Shown here piece by piece: positions 54,297 to 63,700 of a stretch of 64,000 nucleotides of DNA. Where the stretch lies: assembly GCF_900604335.1 (NCBI RefSeq), contig NZ_UWOD01000001.1, positions 62,001 through 126,000 on the forward strand, read 5' to 3'. How positions within the stretch are numbered: position 1 is the first letter of the stretch; each line of letters opens with the position of its first letter. This stretch comes from Intestinibacillus sp. Marseille-P6563. Lineage in GTDB: Bacteria; Bacillota; Clostridia; Oscillospirales; Butyricicoccaceae. Both the position numbers and the translations under genes were made by a program. The notes under the pieces are model-generated. The model saw nothing but the letters and a program-made list of their open reading frames with translations, had not been told where the DNA came from and searched no databases.

Positions 54297-54325
54297 AGCA
54301 TACGCTGATCTGCCGCAAAAGTCAA
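54297..54325 (-). promoter_or_regulatory. Promoter of the exporter pair
   Basis: TTGACT (54320-54325), a 17-nt spacer and TATGCT (54297-54302). It abuts the 3' side of the xanthine dehydrogenase terminator. Confidence 0.65.
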
Positions 54326-54326
54326 G

Positions 54327-54350
54327 AAAGGCGACGGTTTCGTCGCCTTT
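54327..54350 (-). terminator. Terminator after the xanthine dehydrogenase gene
   Basis: A 10-bp stem (54327-54336 with 54341-54350), GTTT loop, then TTCTTGACTTTT on the minus strand. The tail includes the -35 of the next promoter. Confidence 0.75.
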
Positions 54351-54358
54351 CCTCAGAA

Positions 54359-56956
54359 TTATTTTTTGCTGTACGCCGTATGTTCTAACGGCAATGTGGT
54401 ACGGAATCGACCGTCCAATTTATAATAGGCGCCCTGTACGGCAGGTGCCGTAGGAATGGACGTGATTTCGCCGATTCCGACGCTGCCATACGAAAGCTTA
54501 GGGGTATTCTTTTCGACGATGATGGGCTGGACATCCGGTGTTTTATTGGCTCGAAAGAGCCCCAGCGTACCGAATTTGACCTTGGGAAGCCCATTTTCGA
54601 GCGGGAATTGCTCGGTCAGTGCAAAGCCCAGACTCATGACAACGCCGCCCTCAATCTGCCCTTCGACCGACAGCGGATTGATTGCCCGGCCGACATCGTG
54701 TGCTGCAACGACTTTTTCTACGGTGCCGTCCTCACGCAAGCAGACCACCTGGGTGGCATATCCATACGCGACATGGGACACCGGATTCTTCTTCGGTGCG
54801 CCCATGGGGTCGGTCGCAGCCAGATATTCTCCGATGAATTCCTGGCCATTGAGCACATCGAGGGGCTGGCCCTGCAAAGCATCTAGTAGTTTCACGCAGG
54901 CGCGCCGGCAAGCTTCGCCAGTGATCAGGGTCTGACGCGACCCCGATGTGACACCCGAATCCGGAGCGTTGTTGGTTTCTGCAATTTCATAGACGATTTT
55001 ATCCACGGGGAAACCGGTCGCTTCGCAGGCGATCTGCATGAGAACCGTACCCAAGCCCTGCCCAATGCAGGAAGCACCCGAACGAATATGAATCCGTCCA
55101 TCTTCGACAGTTAAGCGGCAGCGTCCCCAGTCAGGCAGCCCGACGCCAACGCCAGCATTCTTCATCGCACAGGCAATGCCAGCATACGGATGGCTTTCAA
55201 AGACATCCTTGACGGCTTCCAACGTTTCTACCAGTGCAGTTCCGGGCTCTGCGATTTGCCCATTGGGCAGTTCCTGCCCCGGACGGATGGCATTGCGATA
55301 GCGAATTTCCCAAGGCGAAATACCCATCATCTCAGCGAGTAAATTGAGGTTGCATTCGGTGGCAAAACAGCTTTGTGTGACGCCAAATCCTCGGAATGCA
55401 CCGGCAGGCGGATTGTTGGTATAGACTGCCGTGCCCTCAATGGATACATTTTGGTAATTATAAGGCCCCGCCGCATGGGTGCAGGCACGCTGCAAGACCG
55501 GACCGCCCAAGGAGGCATAAGCGCCGGTATCAGCGATAATCGTTGCCTTCATGCCGGTGAGATAGCCATCTTTATCGCAGGCTGTTGTAAACCGCATTTT
55601 CATCGGATGGCGTTTGGGATGGATGAGGATACTTTCCTGACGTGTCAGTTTGACTTTGACCGGTCGACCGGTCATCCATGTGAGCAATGCCGCGTGATGC
55701 TGTACGGTCATATCCTCTTTGCCGCCAAATCCGCCACCGACCAGCGCATTGATTACATGCACCTTTTCCGGCGGCAGCCCCAGCATTAGGGAGCATTCAT
55801 GTTGGGTGGCATACACACCCTGATCGGAGGAATAGATGGTCACTTCGCCCTTTTCCCGATCGGCCCAGGCAACCGCGCATTCGGGTTCCAAAAATGCATG
55901 CTCTGTAAAGGGAGTTTCGTATTCCCGCGTCACAACATGAGCCGAATTTAGAATCGCTTCATCGGCATTGCCGCGCACCAAATGCTCGAATGCCAGAATA
56001 TTGCCTTCTTTATGAACATACGGAGAATCTCGCTGCATGGCTTTGATGGGATCAAACACAGCCGGCAATTCTTCATATTCCACTTTGACCAGCTTTTTGG
56101 CCTGCTCGATCGCTTCCAGAGTTTCCCCGCATACCAGCGCGATGGCATCGCCCAAGTATCGCGTAATGTTACCGACTTGAATAAGCGTTGCCCAGTCGTT
56201 TTTGATATGGCCGATTTTATTTTGCCCGGGAATATCGGCCGCAGTTGCGACACACAAGATTCCGGGGACTTTTTCGGCCTCGCTTTTGTCGATGGACAAT
56301 ACTCGCGCGCGCGGATAGGCAGAACGTACGGCCGAACCATAGACCATGCCGGGAAAATCCATGGCATCAAAGTCATCGGTATACTTTCCGGTCCCCAGGA
56401 CTTTTTCTCGTACATCAATGCGATGAGCCCGTTGCCCGATCCCATGGATGGCTTCCGGTTTTGGAATCGAGCCGCCGCTGCGTTTGAGAGCTGCTGCGAT
56501 CTCAACCGCGTCAATAATCTTCTTATAGCCCGTACAGCGACAGTAATTGTTCCGTAGTGCAAAAGCGATTTCCTCTCGCGTGGGGTTGGGATTGCTGTCC
56601 AGTAACGCCTTGGTACAGATTACCATACCGGGAATGCAGAATCCGCATTGTACGGCGCCTGCTTCCCCGTAGGCATAGACATACAATTCTTTTTCATAAT
56701 CGCTCAGACCTTCCACGGTTTGAATGGTCTTGCCATCCAGCCGGGAGATTTTCTGTACACAAGCCTTGACCGGCTTGCCGTCGATCAGCACCGTACAAGT
56801 GCCGCATGCCCCTTCCGAACAACCGTCCTTGACCGATTTGAGCCGCAGATCGTTGCGCAGAACATCCAATAGTTTTCGGTCGCCGGCAAACTCATAAGTC
56901 TTGCCATTGATCGTTAACCGATAGCCCTTCTGCTCTTCCGGGATATTCGTCAGCAT
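54359..56956 (-). CDS. Xanthine dehydrogenase, molybdenum hydroxylase with fused [2Fe-2S] domain (XdhD-type)
   Basis: 865 aa. Residues ~10-160 form the two-cluster iron-sulfur domain, with cysteines 46, 51, 54, 66 and 104, 107, 139, 141. The rest is the molybdopterin large domain, with GTGKYTDDF, GGGFGGKED, PAGAFRGFGVTQ and the C-terminal GSVGIGEITSIPTAPA, where Glu is the catalytic base in the family. There is no FAD domain and no separate FAD subunit nearby. It matches the selenium-dependent xanthine dehydrogenase/XdhD group, where selenium is a labile Mo ligand and not selenocysteine. It is the last gene of ssnA-ygfK-hydA-xdh. The likely reaction is hydroxylation or reduction of purines. 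Confidence 0.88.
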   Translation of the reverse strand: MLTNIPEEQKGYRLTINGKTYEFAGDRKLLDVLRNDLRLKSVKDGCSEGACGTCTVLIDGKPVKACVQKISRLDGKTIQTVEGLSDYEKELYVYAYGEAGAVQCGFCIPGMVICTKALLDSNPNPTREEIAFALRNNYCRCTGYKKIIDAVEIAAALKRSGGSIPKPEAIHGIGQRAHRIDVREKVLGTGKYTDDFDAMDFPGMVYGSAVRSAYPRARVLSIDKSEAEKVPGILCVATAADIPGQNKIGHIKNDWATLIQVGNITRYLGDAIALVCGETLEAIEQAKKLVKVEYEELPAVFDPIKAMQRDSPYVHKEGNILAFEHLVRGNADEAILNSAHVVTREYETPFTEHAFLEPECAVAWADREKGEVTIYSSDQGVYATQHECSLMLGLPPEKVHVINALVGGGFGGKEDMTVQHHAALLTWMTGRPVKVKLTRQESILIHPKRHPMKMRFTTACDKDGYLTGMKATIIADTGAYASLGGPVLQRACTHAAGPYNYQNVSIEGTAVYTNNPPAGAFRGFGVTQSCFATECNLNLLAEMMGISPWEIRYRNAIRPGQELPNGQIAEPGTALVETLEAVKDVFESHPYAGIACAMKNAGVGVGLPDWGRCRLTVEDGRIHIRSGASCIGQGLGTVLMQIACEATGFPVDKIVYEIAETNNAPDSGVTSGSRQTLITGEACRRACVKLLDALQGQPLDVLNGQEFIGEYLAATDPMGAPKKNPVSHVAYGYATQVVCLREDGTVEKVVAAHDVGRAINPLSVEGQIEGGVVMSLGFALTEQFPLENGLPKVKFGTLGLFRANKTPDVQPIIVEKNTPKLSYGSVGIGEITSIPTAPAVQGAYYKLDGRFRTTLPLEHTAYSKK

Positions 56957-56962
56957 CCCAAA

Positions 56963-58327
56963 TCACCTCGATCGTTCTCGTTTTACATAGCGGCCCAGTC
57001 CTTTTTGAACCACCTTGCCATTTTGAACTGCATGCGTTCCGCGCAAAAAGACATCCCGCACCGCTCCTGCGGTTTGGAAGTCTTCATAGGGGGTATAGTC
57101 GCAGTTTTGATACTGTGCTTTTGCGGAAATCGTCGTTTGCTTCGTTGGGTCGAAAATCACCAGATCCGCGTCGCTTCCCACAGCCAACACGCCTTTTTTC
57201 GGGTAGAGGCCGAACATTTTCGCCGGATTTTCGGCCAGCATCCGGCAGAGATCAGATGCTGTGATTTTTCCAGAAGCCACACCAGCTGTATACATCACAG
57301 TCGGTCGGTGCTCAATGCCCGGCATACCGTTTGGAATCAATGTAAAGTCATTGCGCCCCATTTCTTTCTGGCCGTGAAAATGGAACGAACAATGATCGGT
57401 CGATACAATATCGATTTCACCTTGCTGCACCGCTTCCCACAAACTCTGCTGATCGGCTTTGCTGCGCAACGGCGGCGAGCAAACATATTTGGCAGCTTCG
57501 AAATCCGGCTTTTCATACACGCTTTCATCCAAAAGCAGATATTGCGGACAGGTTTCCACCAGGACTTTTTGTCCGCGCGCTCGTGCAAGCGCGATTTCAC
57601 GCCGGCCATCGTCGGTCGACAGATGGACAATCCATGCCGGCGCATCGGCCAGTGCCGCGATGCGCAAGAAACGGCTGACCGCCTCCCCTTCCACCAAAGC
57701 GGGACGGGTCTTGGGGTGCCAAGATGGGTCAGTATGCCCTTCGGCGAGTGCCTTCTCCCGCAAGCGGTTGAGTACCGGGCCATTTTCACAGTGTACGCCT
57801 AAGATGCCGCCGATTTGCTTCATTTCACACAGAATATCGTACATTTCCGGGTCGCTCAGCATCAAAGCATCATAGGCGTAATAGCATTTGAAAGACGTGA
57901 TTCCCGCATTCGCCATTTCATGCAATTCTGCACGGGTACGTTCATTCCAGTCGGTCACGGCCATATGAAAACCATAGTCACAGGAGCAGTTACCATCTGC
58001 CCGGCTGTGCCAGATTTCCAGAGCGTGCGCCAGCGTATCGCCTTTATCCTGAGTGGCAAAGTCGATCAGCATGGTCGTACCGCCTGCCAATGCGGCCGTA
58101 CTGCCCGAAGCAAAGTCATCCGATGTGACCGTGCCGGAAACCGGCATGTCCAAATGGGTGTGCCCATCGATAAAGCCCGGAAATACCAGACAACCGGCTG
58201 CATCGATTACCTGATCGCCTTGCAGATCCGCACCGATCGCACGGATGGTTTCCTCTTCGATCAGGAGATCGGCTTTTTGACAGCGATCTGCAAACACTAG
58301 CGTACCGTTTCGAATGACGGTCGTCAT
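56963..58327 (-). CDS. Dihydropyrimidinase / D-hydantoinase-type amidohydrolase
   Basis: 454-aa cyclic-amide hydrolase. It has the metal motif DGHTHLDMP, the carbamylated lysine in TSFKCYYAY, VHCENGPV, VHLSTDDGRREI and DIVSTDHCSFHF. Such enzymes open hydantoin or dihydropyrimidine rings. In this cluster (E. coli hyuA position) the substrate is probably a purine-derived ring. Start overlaps ygfK by 4 nt and its stop is 6 bp from xdh. Confidence 0.92.
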   Translation of the reverse strand: MTTVIRNGTLVFADRCQKADLLIEEETIRAIGADLQGDQVIDAAGCLVFPGFIDGHTHLDMPVSGTVTSDDFASGSTAALAGGTTMLIDFATQDKGDTLAHALEIWHSRADGNCSCDYGFHMAVTDWNERTRAELHEMANAGITSFKCYYAYDALMLSDPEMYDILCEMKQIGGILGVHCENGPVLNRLREKALAEGHTDPSWHPKTRPALVEGEAVSRFLRIAALADAPAWIVHLSTDDGRREIALARARGQKVLVETCPQYLLLDESVYEKPDFEAAKYVCSPPLRSKADQQSLWEAVQQGEIDIVSTDHCSFHFHGQKEMGRNDFTLIPNGMPGIEHRPTVMYTAGVASGKITASDLCRMLAENPAKMFGLYPKKGVLAVGSDADLVIFDPTKQTTISAKAQYQNCDYTPYEDFQTAGAVRDVFLRGTHAVQNGKVVQKGLGRYVKRERSR

Positions 58328-59955
58328 ACGCTCACCCCGTCTTTCTGCGCAAGAAACGTATCCACAACTTGCCGGAGATCTTCCGGCAAAGCAGAAAAGT
58401 CGGTCGAAACCGCTCCGTTCCAGCGATATTTTTCCCGATTCAGAAAGCCGTCATTCGAAGAAGACATAAAATCGGCTTCGGTTTCAAAATAAGTGAATTT
58501 ATCCCGATAAGGAATGTATCCGAAGGGACACAGACACGCACAGTTGCCGCATTCATTGCAGTAGGAATCCACATGCACCGCAGCTTTGAGCTCCGGCAGC
58601 GGCACATTGGCCCGATTGGGACAAACATCCACGCAGTTGCGGCATCGAAAACAAGCGATTGGCGGTGTGCTGGGCGGCACTTGTTTTTTCGCTACTTCCG
58701 GTTTGCGATAATAAGGGTCTTGCCGAATCGACGCACAAAGCGCTTCCAGCTTGGCAACGTCCACTTGCGCCGGAATGGACGCAGGCGCCAAATCGGCCAG
58801 ACGTGCCAGATTGCGGTAGCCCCCCGCTTTAAGCAGCAAGGTGGCGACCGTTACCGGTGCGATGCCGCAGTCCAAAACTGCTTGCATGTTATGTGCATCG
58901 ATACCGCCCGAAAAAGAAATCGGCAAACGCCCGTCGGTCGCCTGACTGAGCGCTAAAGCAACATGGATGGCTAACGGGAACAATGGTTTGCCGGACATAT
59001 ACATCGCATCGCCAGCCAGTTCCTCGTGCTGGATCTGCACCGGAAAAGTATTGGTCAGCTTGACGCCAAAGGTGACGCCCTGCGTTTCTGCCCGCTTTTG
59101 CAGACGTTCGATCATCGCAACCGCATCGGGCAGCTTCATATCATGCTCAAAATGGCTATGATCGAAGGAAACATAGCCATAACCCAAATCATCCAGCAGT
59201 TTGCGGACGTTGTCGTATCCAATTAGGGTCGGATTGCATTTGATATAGGTATGGAAGCCCTTCTGCTCGATCAAATACGCGGCGATCTGTTCGATCTCAT
59301 CCGCCGGGCAACCGTGCATGGTGGACAAGGTCACCAGATTTGAGATATGCGGGTCGATCGAACGCAAAAATGCAGCATCTACCCGCTCAAACAGGGACAA
59401 ACAGGCTTCGGCTTGCTGCAAACACTGTTCCCAAAACGGGGTGCTGGACGCATCCTGCATGGTATTTAAAAACCAGTCGATTTTGGGGCTCTGGATGCCT
59501 GCCAAATCATAGCCTACGCTGATATGGAACTGAAAATCGGCATCTAAACCGCATTCTTTGGCGAGCAATTGCAAGGCTAGGTAGCCTTTGATATATTCTT
59601 CGGCGGCTTCGCGGACGGTCAGTTCGGTCGACCATTCGATGTTATACGCTTCATCGTCCACATAGATACAGGGTTTTTGAATCCCCAGTGCCTCGCCCTC
59701 TAAAATTTGTACGGTTTTCAGTTCAAAAATGCGCGCTCCGGCGGCAAATTCGGCAATCAAATTTTGTGCCAGCTGGGTATGCGGCCCTGCTGCCGGACCC
59801 ACGGGCAGAGAAAGCGGCCGGCCAGCAAGCTGCATCAGTCCTTGTCCGGTGCCTTTTCGTACGGGTACATGATAAAAACTCCCGCTTTTCCGGTATTCGG
59901 CTAATGCACATTTCAGAAGTTCCGGAAAGGGCACGCCACGCATTGTATCACTCAT
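58324..59955 (-). CDS. ygfK: YgfK-like protein, compact form without the GltD-like module
   Basis: 543 aa, about half the length of E. coli YgfK (just over 1000 aa). Residues 1-~410 follow the YgfK N-terminal barrel closely (MRGVPFPELL, PVGPAAGPHTQLAQN, ELKTVQIL, TLSTMHGCPADEIE, GVKLTNT, MYMSGKPLFPL, PISFSGG). A short linker follows at ~410-433. The YgfK C-terminal ferredoxin domain follows directly: cysteines 435, 438, 441, 445 and 466, 469, 472, 476, two [4Fe-4S] clusters. The long FAD/NAD(P)H GltD-like section between these parts in E. coli is absent. YgfK belongs to urate/purine catabolism clusters; its exact reaction is unsettled. Overlaps ssnA and hydA by 4 nt each. Confidence 0.85.
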   Translation of the reverse strand: MSDTMRGVPFPELLKCALAEYRKSGSFYHVPVRKGTGQGLMQLAGRPLSLPVGPAAGPHTQLAQNLIAEFAAGARIFELKTVQILEGEALGIQKPCIYVDDEAYNIEWSTELTVREAAEEYIKGYLALQLLAKECGLDADFQFHISVGYDLAGIQSPKIDWFLNTMQDASSTPFWEQCLQQAEACLSLFERVDAAFLRSIDPHISNLVTLSTMHGCPADEIEQIAAYLIEQKGFHTYIKCNPTLIGYDNVRKLLDDLGYGYVSFDHSHFEHDMKLPDAVAMIERLQKRAETQGVTFGVKLTNTFPVQIQHEELAGDAMYMSGKPLFPLAIHVALALSQATDGRLPISFSGGIDAHNMQAVLDCGIAPVTVATLLLKAGGYRNLARLADLAPASIPAQVDVAKLEALCASIRQDPYYRKPEVAKKQVPPSTPPIACFRCRNCVDVCPNRANVPLPELKAAVHVDSYCNECGNCACLCPFGYIPYRDKFTYFETEADFMSSSNDGFLNREKYRWNGAVSTDFSALPEDLRQVVDTFLAQKDGVSV

Positions 59956-61292
59956 TGCGGTTCACCTCCACACAAAGCCTGCCATAGGGCTCCGGCTTCT
60001 TGTTGACATTCATATCGCAGTTTTTCCTCGTCGACACAGCGAATTTCCCGATTTTCCATCAAAATCTGTCCATTGCATACGGTCGTGGTGATGTTGCGGC
60101 CATTCATACCAAACAGCAGATGCCCTTGGAAATTATCCGCCCGCAGCGGTGTGAACGGCTGATAATCGGAAACAATCAAATCCGCGTGAGCCCCGGCCTG
60201 CAAAACGCCAAATGTACCGCCAAAATGCCGAGATGCCAGTGCTGCATTGTTTGTCAGCGCCATGGCAAAGGTTTCATTCCAGCCCACCGACGGATGATGG
60301 TTTTCATGCTTCATGAGCACATTGGCATGTTTCATGGACTCGATCATATCGCTGGTAAATCCATCGGTGCCCAGACCGACCAGCACACCGGCTTGGAACA
60401 AGCGCAGCACATCGGTCACGCCAACTGCATTGCCCATATTGGACTGCGGATTGTGCACCACAGCCGTTCCGGTACGCGCCAGAGTTTCCCGGTCGGAATC
60501 TGTCAGATAGACACAGTGACCGCAAATGGTCTGCGGTCCCAGAATACCATGCCGCTCCAGTCGTTCCACCACGGTTTCGTGGTAGGTATCCCGGCAGTGG
60601 TCGCGGTCATAGGCGCCCTCGCACACGTGAATGTGGAAACCACCTTCGGTTTGCTGCCGGGCAAGCTCCATGGTCTGCTCCGAAATGGTAAACGAGGCGT
60701 GCATGCCGCACAAAGCGGCCAGCATCCCAGTCGTGTCCGCTTGGCAGGCTCGCGCAAAATCAACATTTTCCTGCACCGATTGGCGGGCTTTTTCCGGGCC
60801 ATCGCGGTCAGAGATTTCATAGCACAAGCAGGCTCGCACACCGAATTCCTGCGCTGCCTGCGCGATTTCCAATAGGCTGCCTGGGATTTCGGCAAACGAA
60901 GCATGGTGGTCAAATACGGTCGTCACGCCCGAACGGATGCATTCGAGCAAGGTCATGTAGGCCGAATATCGCGTCATGCGACGGGTCAAATGGCGGTCGA
61001 TATTCCACCAAGTGCCCTCCAAAATTTCCAAAAAATTGGTCGGCTGATTGCCGGGAATCGACAGCCCACGCGCAAATGCCGAATAAATATGATGATGCGT
61101 ATTGATAAACGCCGGAAAGATGATACCGCCCCGTGCATCACACCGGCGAGCATCCGGATATTTTTGCAGCATCGCATCCGACGCGCCGACTTCCAAAATC
61201 GTTCCATCTTCCCAAGCGACGGCGCCGTTTTCCAGCATGCCTTGTGCCGGATCGTTTGTAATCACCGTCCCATGGTATAAAATCTGTTTCAT
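59952..61292 (-). CDS. ssnA: SsnA-type amidohydrolase
   Basis: 446-aa amidohydrolase of the ATZ/TRZ group. Metal ligands are visible in INTHHHIYSAFARG, the Glu/His pair in HIHVCEGAYDRDH, HCVYLTD and GTDGFTSDM. It is the first gene of the second purine unit. In related clusters SsnA is needed for purine or urate breakdown, with a deaminase or ring-opening role inferred. GGAAGG precedes ATG. Confidence 0.92.
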   Translation of the reverse strand: MKQILYHGTVITNDPAQGMLENGAVAWEDGTILEVGASDAMLQKYPDARRCDARGGIIFPAFINTHHHIYSAFARGLSIPGNQPTNFLEILEGTWWNIDRHLTRRMTRYSAYMTLLECIRSGVTTVFDHHASFAEIPGSLLEIAQAAQEFGVRACLCYEISDRDGPEKARQSVQENVDFARACQADTTGMLAALCGMHASFTISEQTMELARQQTEGGFHIHVCEGAYDRDHCRDTYHETVVERLERHGILGPQTICGHCVYLTDSDRETLARTGTAVVHNPQSNMGNAVGVTDVLRLFQAGVLVGLGTDGFTSDMIESMKHANVLMKHENHHPSVGWNETFAMALTNNAALASRHFGGTFGVLQAGAHADLIVSDYQPFTPLRADNFQGHLLFGMNGRNITTTVCNGQILMENREIRCVDEEKLRYECQQEAGALWQALCGGEPQ

Positions 61293-61347
61293 GGCCTGCC
61301 ACCTTCCTTTCCATGGGCATTGGTCAAATAACCAAACAGTTTTTTAT

Positions 61348-61376
61348 AGTATAACATTTTTAGACGGTTTCGTCAA
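61348..61376 (-). promoter_or_regulatory. Sigma-A promoter of the ssnA-ygfK-hydA-xdh unit
   Basis: TTGACG (61371-61376), a 17-nt spacer and TATACT (61348-61353), 56 nt upstream of the ssnA ATG. Confidence 0.72.
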
Positions 61377-61417
61377 TATAACCTCGAAATTTCACGTATT
61401 TTTCCGCAAAGTGCACA

Positions 61418-61459
61418 AAAGCCAAGACGCAGGAACTAGCCATTCCGCGTCTTGGCTTT
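61418..61459 (-). terminator. Terminator after the carbamate kinase gene
   Basis: A 13-bp stem (61418-61430 with 61447-61459) continues inward as GGAA/TTCC. The following T-run on the minus strand is short (TTTTG). Confidence 0.65.
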
Positions 61460-61469
61460 GCGAAACCAT

Positions 61470-62405
61470 TTAAGCAATGATGGTGCCCGTCTTGCCTTCC
61501 AGACCATCTTTGGCCTTTTCCAGCAAGGTGATGAGAGCTTGCCGTCCGGGCGCGGATTCGGCAAATTTGATCGCAGCCTCCACTTTGGGCAGCATGGAAC
61601 CGGTTGCAAACTGTCCTTCGGCACAGTATTGGCGCGCCTCTTGAGTCGTCATTCGGTCCAGCCATTGCTGCTCCGGCGTACCAAAATGAATCGCGCATTT
61701 TTCCACTGCCGTCAAAATGATGAGCAGGTCTGCATCCACCTGCTGTGCAATCAGGCAGGAACAAAAATCCTTATCGATTACCGCACTGGCACCGTGTAGC
61801 TGGACGCCCTCCCGTGTCACAGGAATGCCTCCGCCGCCCCCGGCTATGACTACCTGTCCGGCGTTAAACAGCGCACGCACGGTATCGATCTCCACGATGT
61901 CGCGTGGCTTGGGGCTGGCGACGACTCGCCGCCAACCACGTCCGGCATCCTCCATCATGACATACCCTTTTTCCTTTTGCAGTTTCTCGGCCTCTTCCTG
62001 GCTCATGAAACGGCCAATGGGTTTGGTCGGTGTCTGAAATGCCGGGTCATTCGGGTCTACGACCACTTGGGTGATGACGGTCGCGCACGGTTTGGGAATC
62101 CCACGACTGAGCAGTTCTGCGCGCAGCGCATTTTGCAGGTCATAGCCAATATAGCTCTGGCTCATCGCCACGCACACCGACAGCGGAATGACCGGAAAAT
62201 CCTGCTCCACGACACGCGTCAGTTCATTCATTGCATGGTGAATCATGCCTACCTGCGGTCCATTGCCATGGGATACGATTACCTCATGGCCTTGTTCGAT
62301 CAAGTCGGCAATGGCCTTCGCCGTATGCCGTACGGCAGTCATCTGTTCGGTGAGTGTGTTGCCGAGCGCATTGCCGCCCAGCGCAATAACAATTCGCTTG
62401 CCCAC
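61470..62405 (-). CDS. arcC: Carbamate kinase
   Basis: Makes ATP from carbamoyl phosphate, leaving CO2 and ammonia. The protein is 311 aa. It has IVIALGGNALGN, VSHGNGPQVGM, VIAGGGGGIPVT, AVIDKDFCSCLIA and FATGSMLPKVEAA. GTG start at 62405 with AGGAG 11 nt upstream. In this cluster (E. coli yqeA position) it would collect the energy of the carbamoyl phosphate released by YgeW. Confidence 0.95.
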   Translation of the reverse strand: MGKRIVIALGGNALGNTLTEQMTAVRHTAKAIADLIEQGHEVIVSHGNGPQVGMIHHAMNELTRVVEQDFPVIPLSVCVAMSQSYIGYDLQNALRAELLSRGIPKPCATVITQVVVDPNDPAFQTPTKPIGRFMSQEEAEKLQKEKGYVMMEDAGRGWRRVVASPKPRDIVEIDTVRALFNAGQVVIAGGGGGIPVTREGVQLHGASAVIDKDFCSCLIAQQVDADLLIILTAVEKCAIHFGTPEQQWLDRMTTQEARQYCAEGQFATGSMLPKVEAAIKFAESAPGRQALITLLEKAKDGLEGKTGTIIA

Positions 62406-62436
62406 TATTTGTTAAACTCCTCTCAGAAAAAACAGC

Positions 62437-62464
62437 AAGGGGCAGGGTTCGGACCCCGCCCCTC
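62437..62464 (-). terminator. GC-rich hairpin between ygeW and carbamate kinase
   Basis: A GGGGC.GGG/CCC.GCCCC stem with a TTCGGA-type loop is followed on the minus strand by TGCTGTTTTTTC. It may terminate or only attenuate, as carbamate kinase has no obvious promoter of its own. Confidence 0.65.
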
Positions 62465-62479
62465 TTGTGTCGATTCTCG

Positions 62480-63682
62480 TTATTCGGTGGTCAGACGGCG
62501 CTCTGCTGCGCGGTCGGCCAGCTTTTTGAGCATCGCCTGCGGATCTTTGCACTTGGCAAGGAAGATCATCGCGGCGATGATATAGGGCTTGAAAGATGCT
62601 TCCTTATAGAGCGGTACGCGGTAGCGGTCAAAGACCGAAGCTTCCACTTCGCCATCCACACAGGAAACCCCGTTGATGTCTGCGGGCAGGCAGTGCAGAT
62701 ACAGCGCCTTGCCATCGTGGGTCTTGGCCATCATCTCTTCGGTGCAGCACCAGTCCTTATGTTCGGCATTCTGAGCCAGAAGTTCCTTTTCGAGTGCCTG
62801 GATACCCGCCGTATCGCCCTGGGCATACAGGTCGGTACGCTTTTCCATTGCAGCAAACGGCGCCCAGCTCTTGGGATAAACGATGTCTGCATCTTCAAAT
62901 GCTTCGGCCATGGAATTGACCTTGCGGAAGGTACCGCCAGTTGCTTCTGCGTTTTTCTTAGCAACTTCTTCGACTTCGGGCATGACCTCATAGCCCTCCG
63001 GATGCGCCAGCACAACATCCATGCCAAAGCGGGTAAACAAACCGATGACACCCTGCGGCACCGACAGCGGTTTGCCGTACGAAGGTGAGTATGCCCAAGT
63101 CATAGCAACCTTTTTGCCCTTCAGGTTCTCAACACCGCCAAAATGATGGATAATGTGCAGCATATCTGCCATACATTGGGTCGGATGATCGATGTCGCAC
63201 TGGAGGTTAACCAGCGTCGGCTTCTGCTCCAGAACACCATCCTCATAGCCCTCGGTTACTGCATTGACCACTTCGTGCATATAGGCATTGCCCTTGCCGA
63301 TGTACATATCGTCACGGATACCGATGACATCCGCCATAAAGGATACCATGTTTGCGGTTTCGCGAACGGTTTCGCCATGTGCGATCTGACTCTTGCCCTC
63401 ATCCAAATCCTGTACTTCCAGACCAAGCAGATTGCAGGCCGCAGCAAAGGAGAAGCGGGTGCGGGTCGAGTTGTCGCGGAACAGGCTAATGCCCAGACCG
63501 GATTCAAAAATCTTGGTGGAAATGTTGTTTTCGCGCATGTACCGCAGCGTATCGGCAATCGTAAAGACCGCTTCGATCTCATCGTCCGTCTTTTCCCAGG
63601 TCAGGAAAAAGTCGTTTTCATACATTTCCTTAAAATTCAGCGCGTTGAGTTTGTCGATATAAGCCTGTAACTTTGCGTCCAT
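62480..63682 (-). CDS. ygeW: Knotted carbamoyltransferase YgeW
   Basis: 400-aa ornithine/aspartate carbamoyltransferase relative. The carbamoyl-phosphate loop is FRDNSTRTRFSF, and it also has KSQIAHGETVRETANM, CDIDHPTQCMADM, AYSPSYGKPLSVPQG and LHCLPADINGVSC, close to E. coli YgeW throughout. The substrate is not known with certainty. I start at ATG 63682 with GGAG 10 nt upstream; the ATG at 63691 abuts it. 18 bp after ygeY. Confidence 0.93.
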   Translation of the reverse strand: MDAKLQAYIDKLNALNFKEMYENDFFLTWEKTDDEIEAVFTIADTLRYMRENNISTKIFESGLGISLFRDNSTRTRFSFAAACNLLGLEVQDLDEGKSQIAHGETVRETANMVSFMADVIGIRDDMYIGKGNAYMHEVVNAVTEGYEDGVLEQKPTLVNLQCDIDHPTQCMADMLHIIHHFGGVENLKGKKVAMTWAYSPSYGKPLSVPQGVIGLFTRFGMDVVLAHPEGYEVMPEVEEVAKKNAEATGGTFRKVNSMAEAFEDADIVYPKSWAPFAAMEKRTDLYAQGDTAGIQALEKELLAQNAEHKDWCCTEEMMAKTHDGKALYLHCLPADINGVSCVDGEVEASVFDRYRVPLYKEASFKPYIIAAMIFLAKCKDPQAMLKKLADRAAERRLTTE

Positions 63683-63700
63683 TCTTTGCATTCTCCTTTT

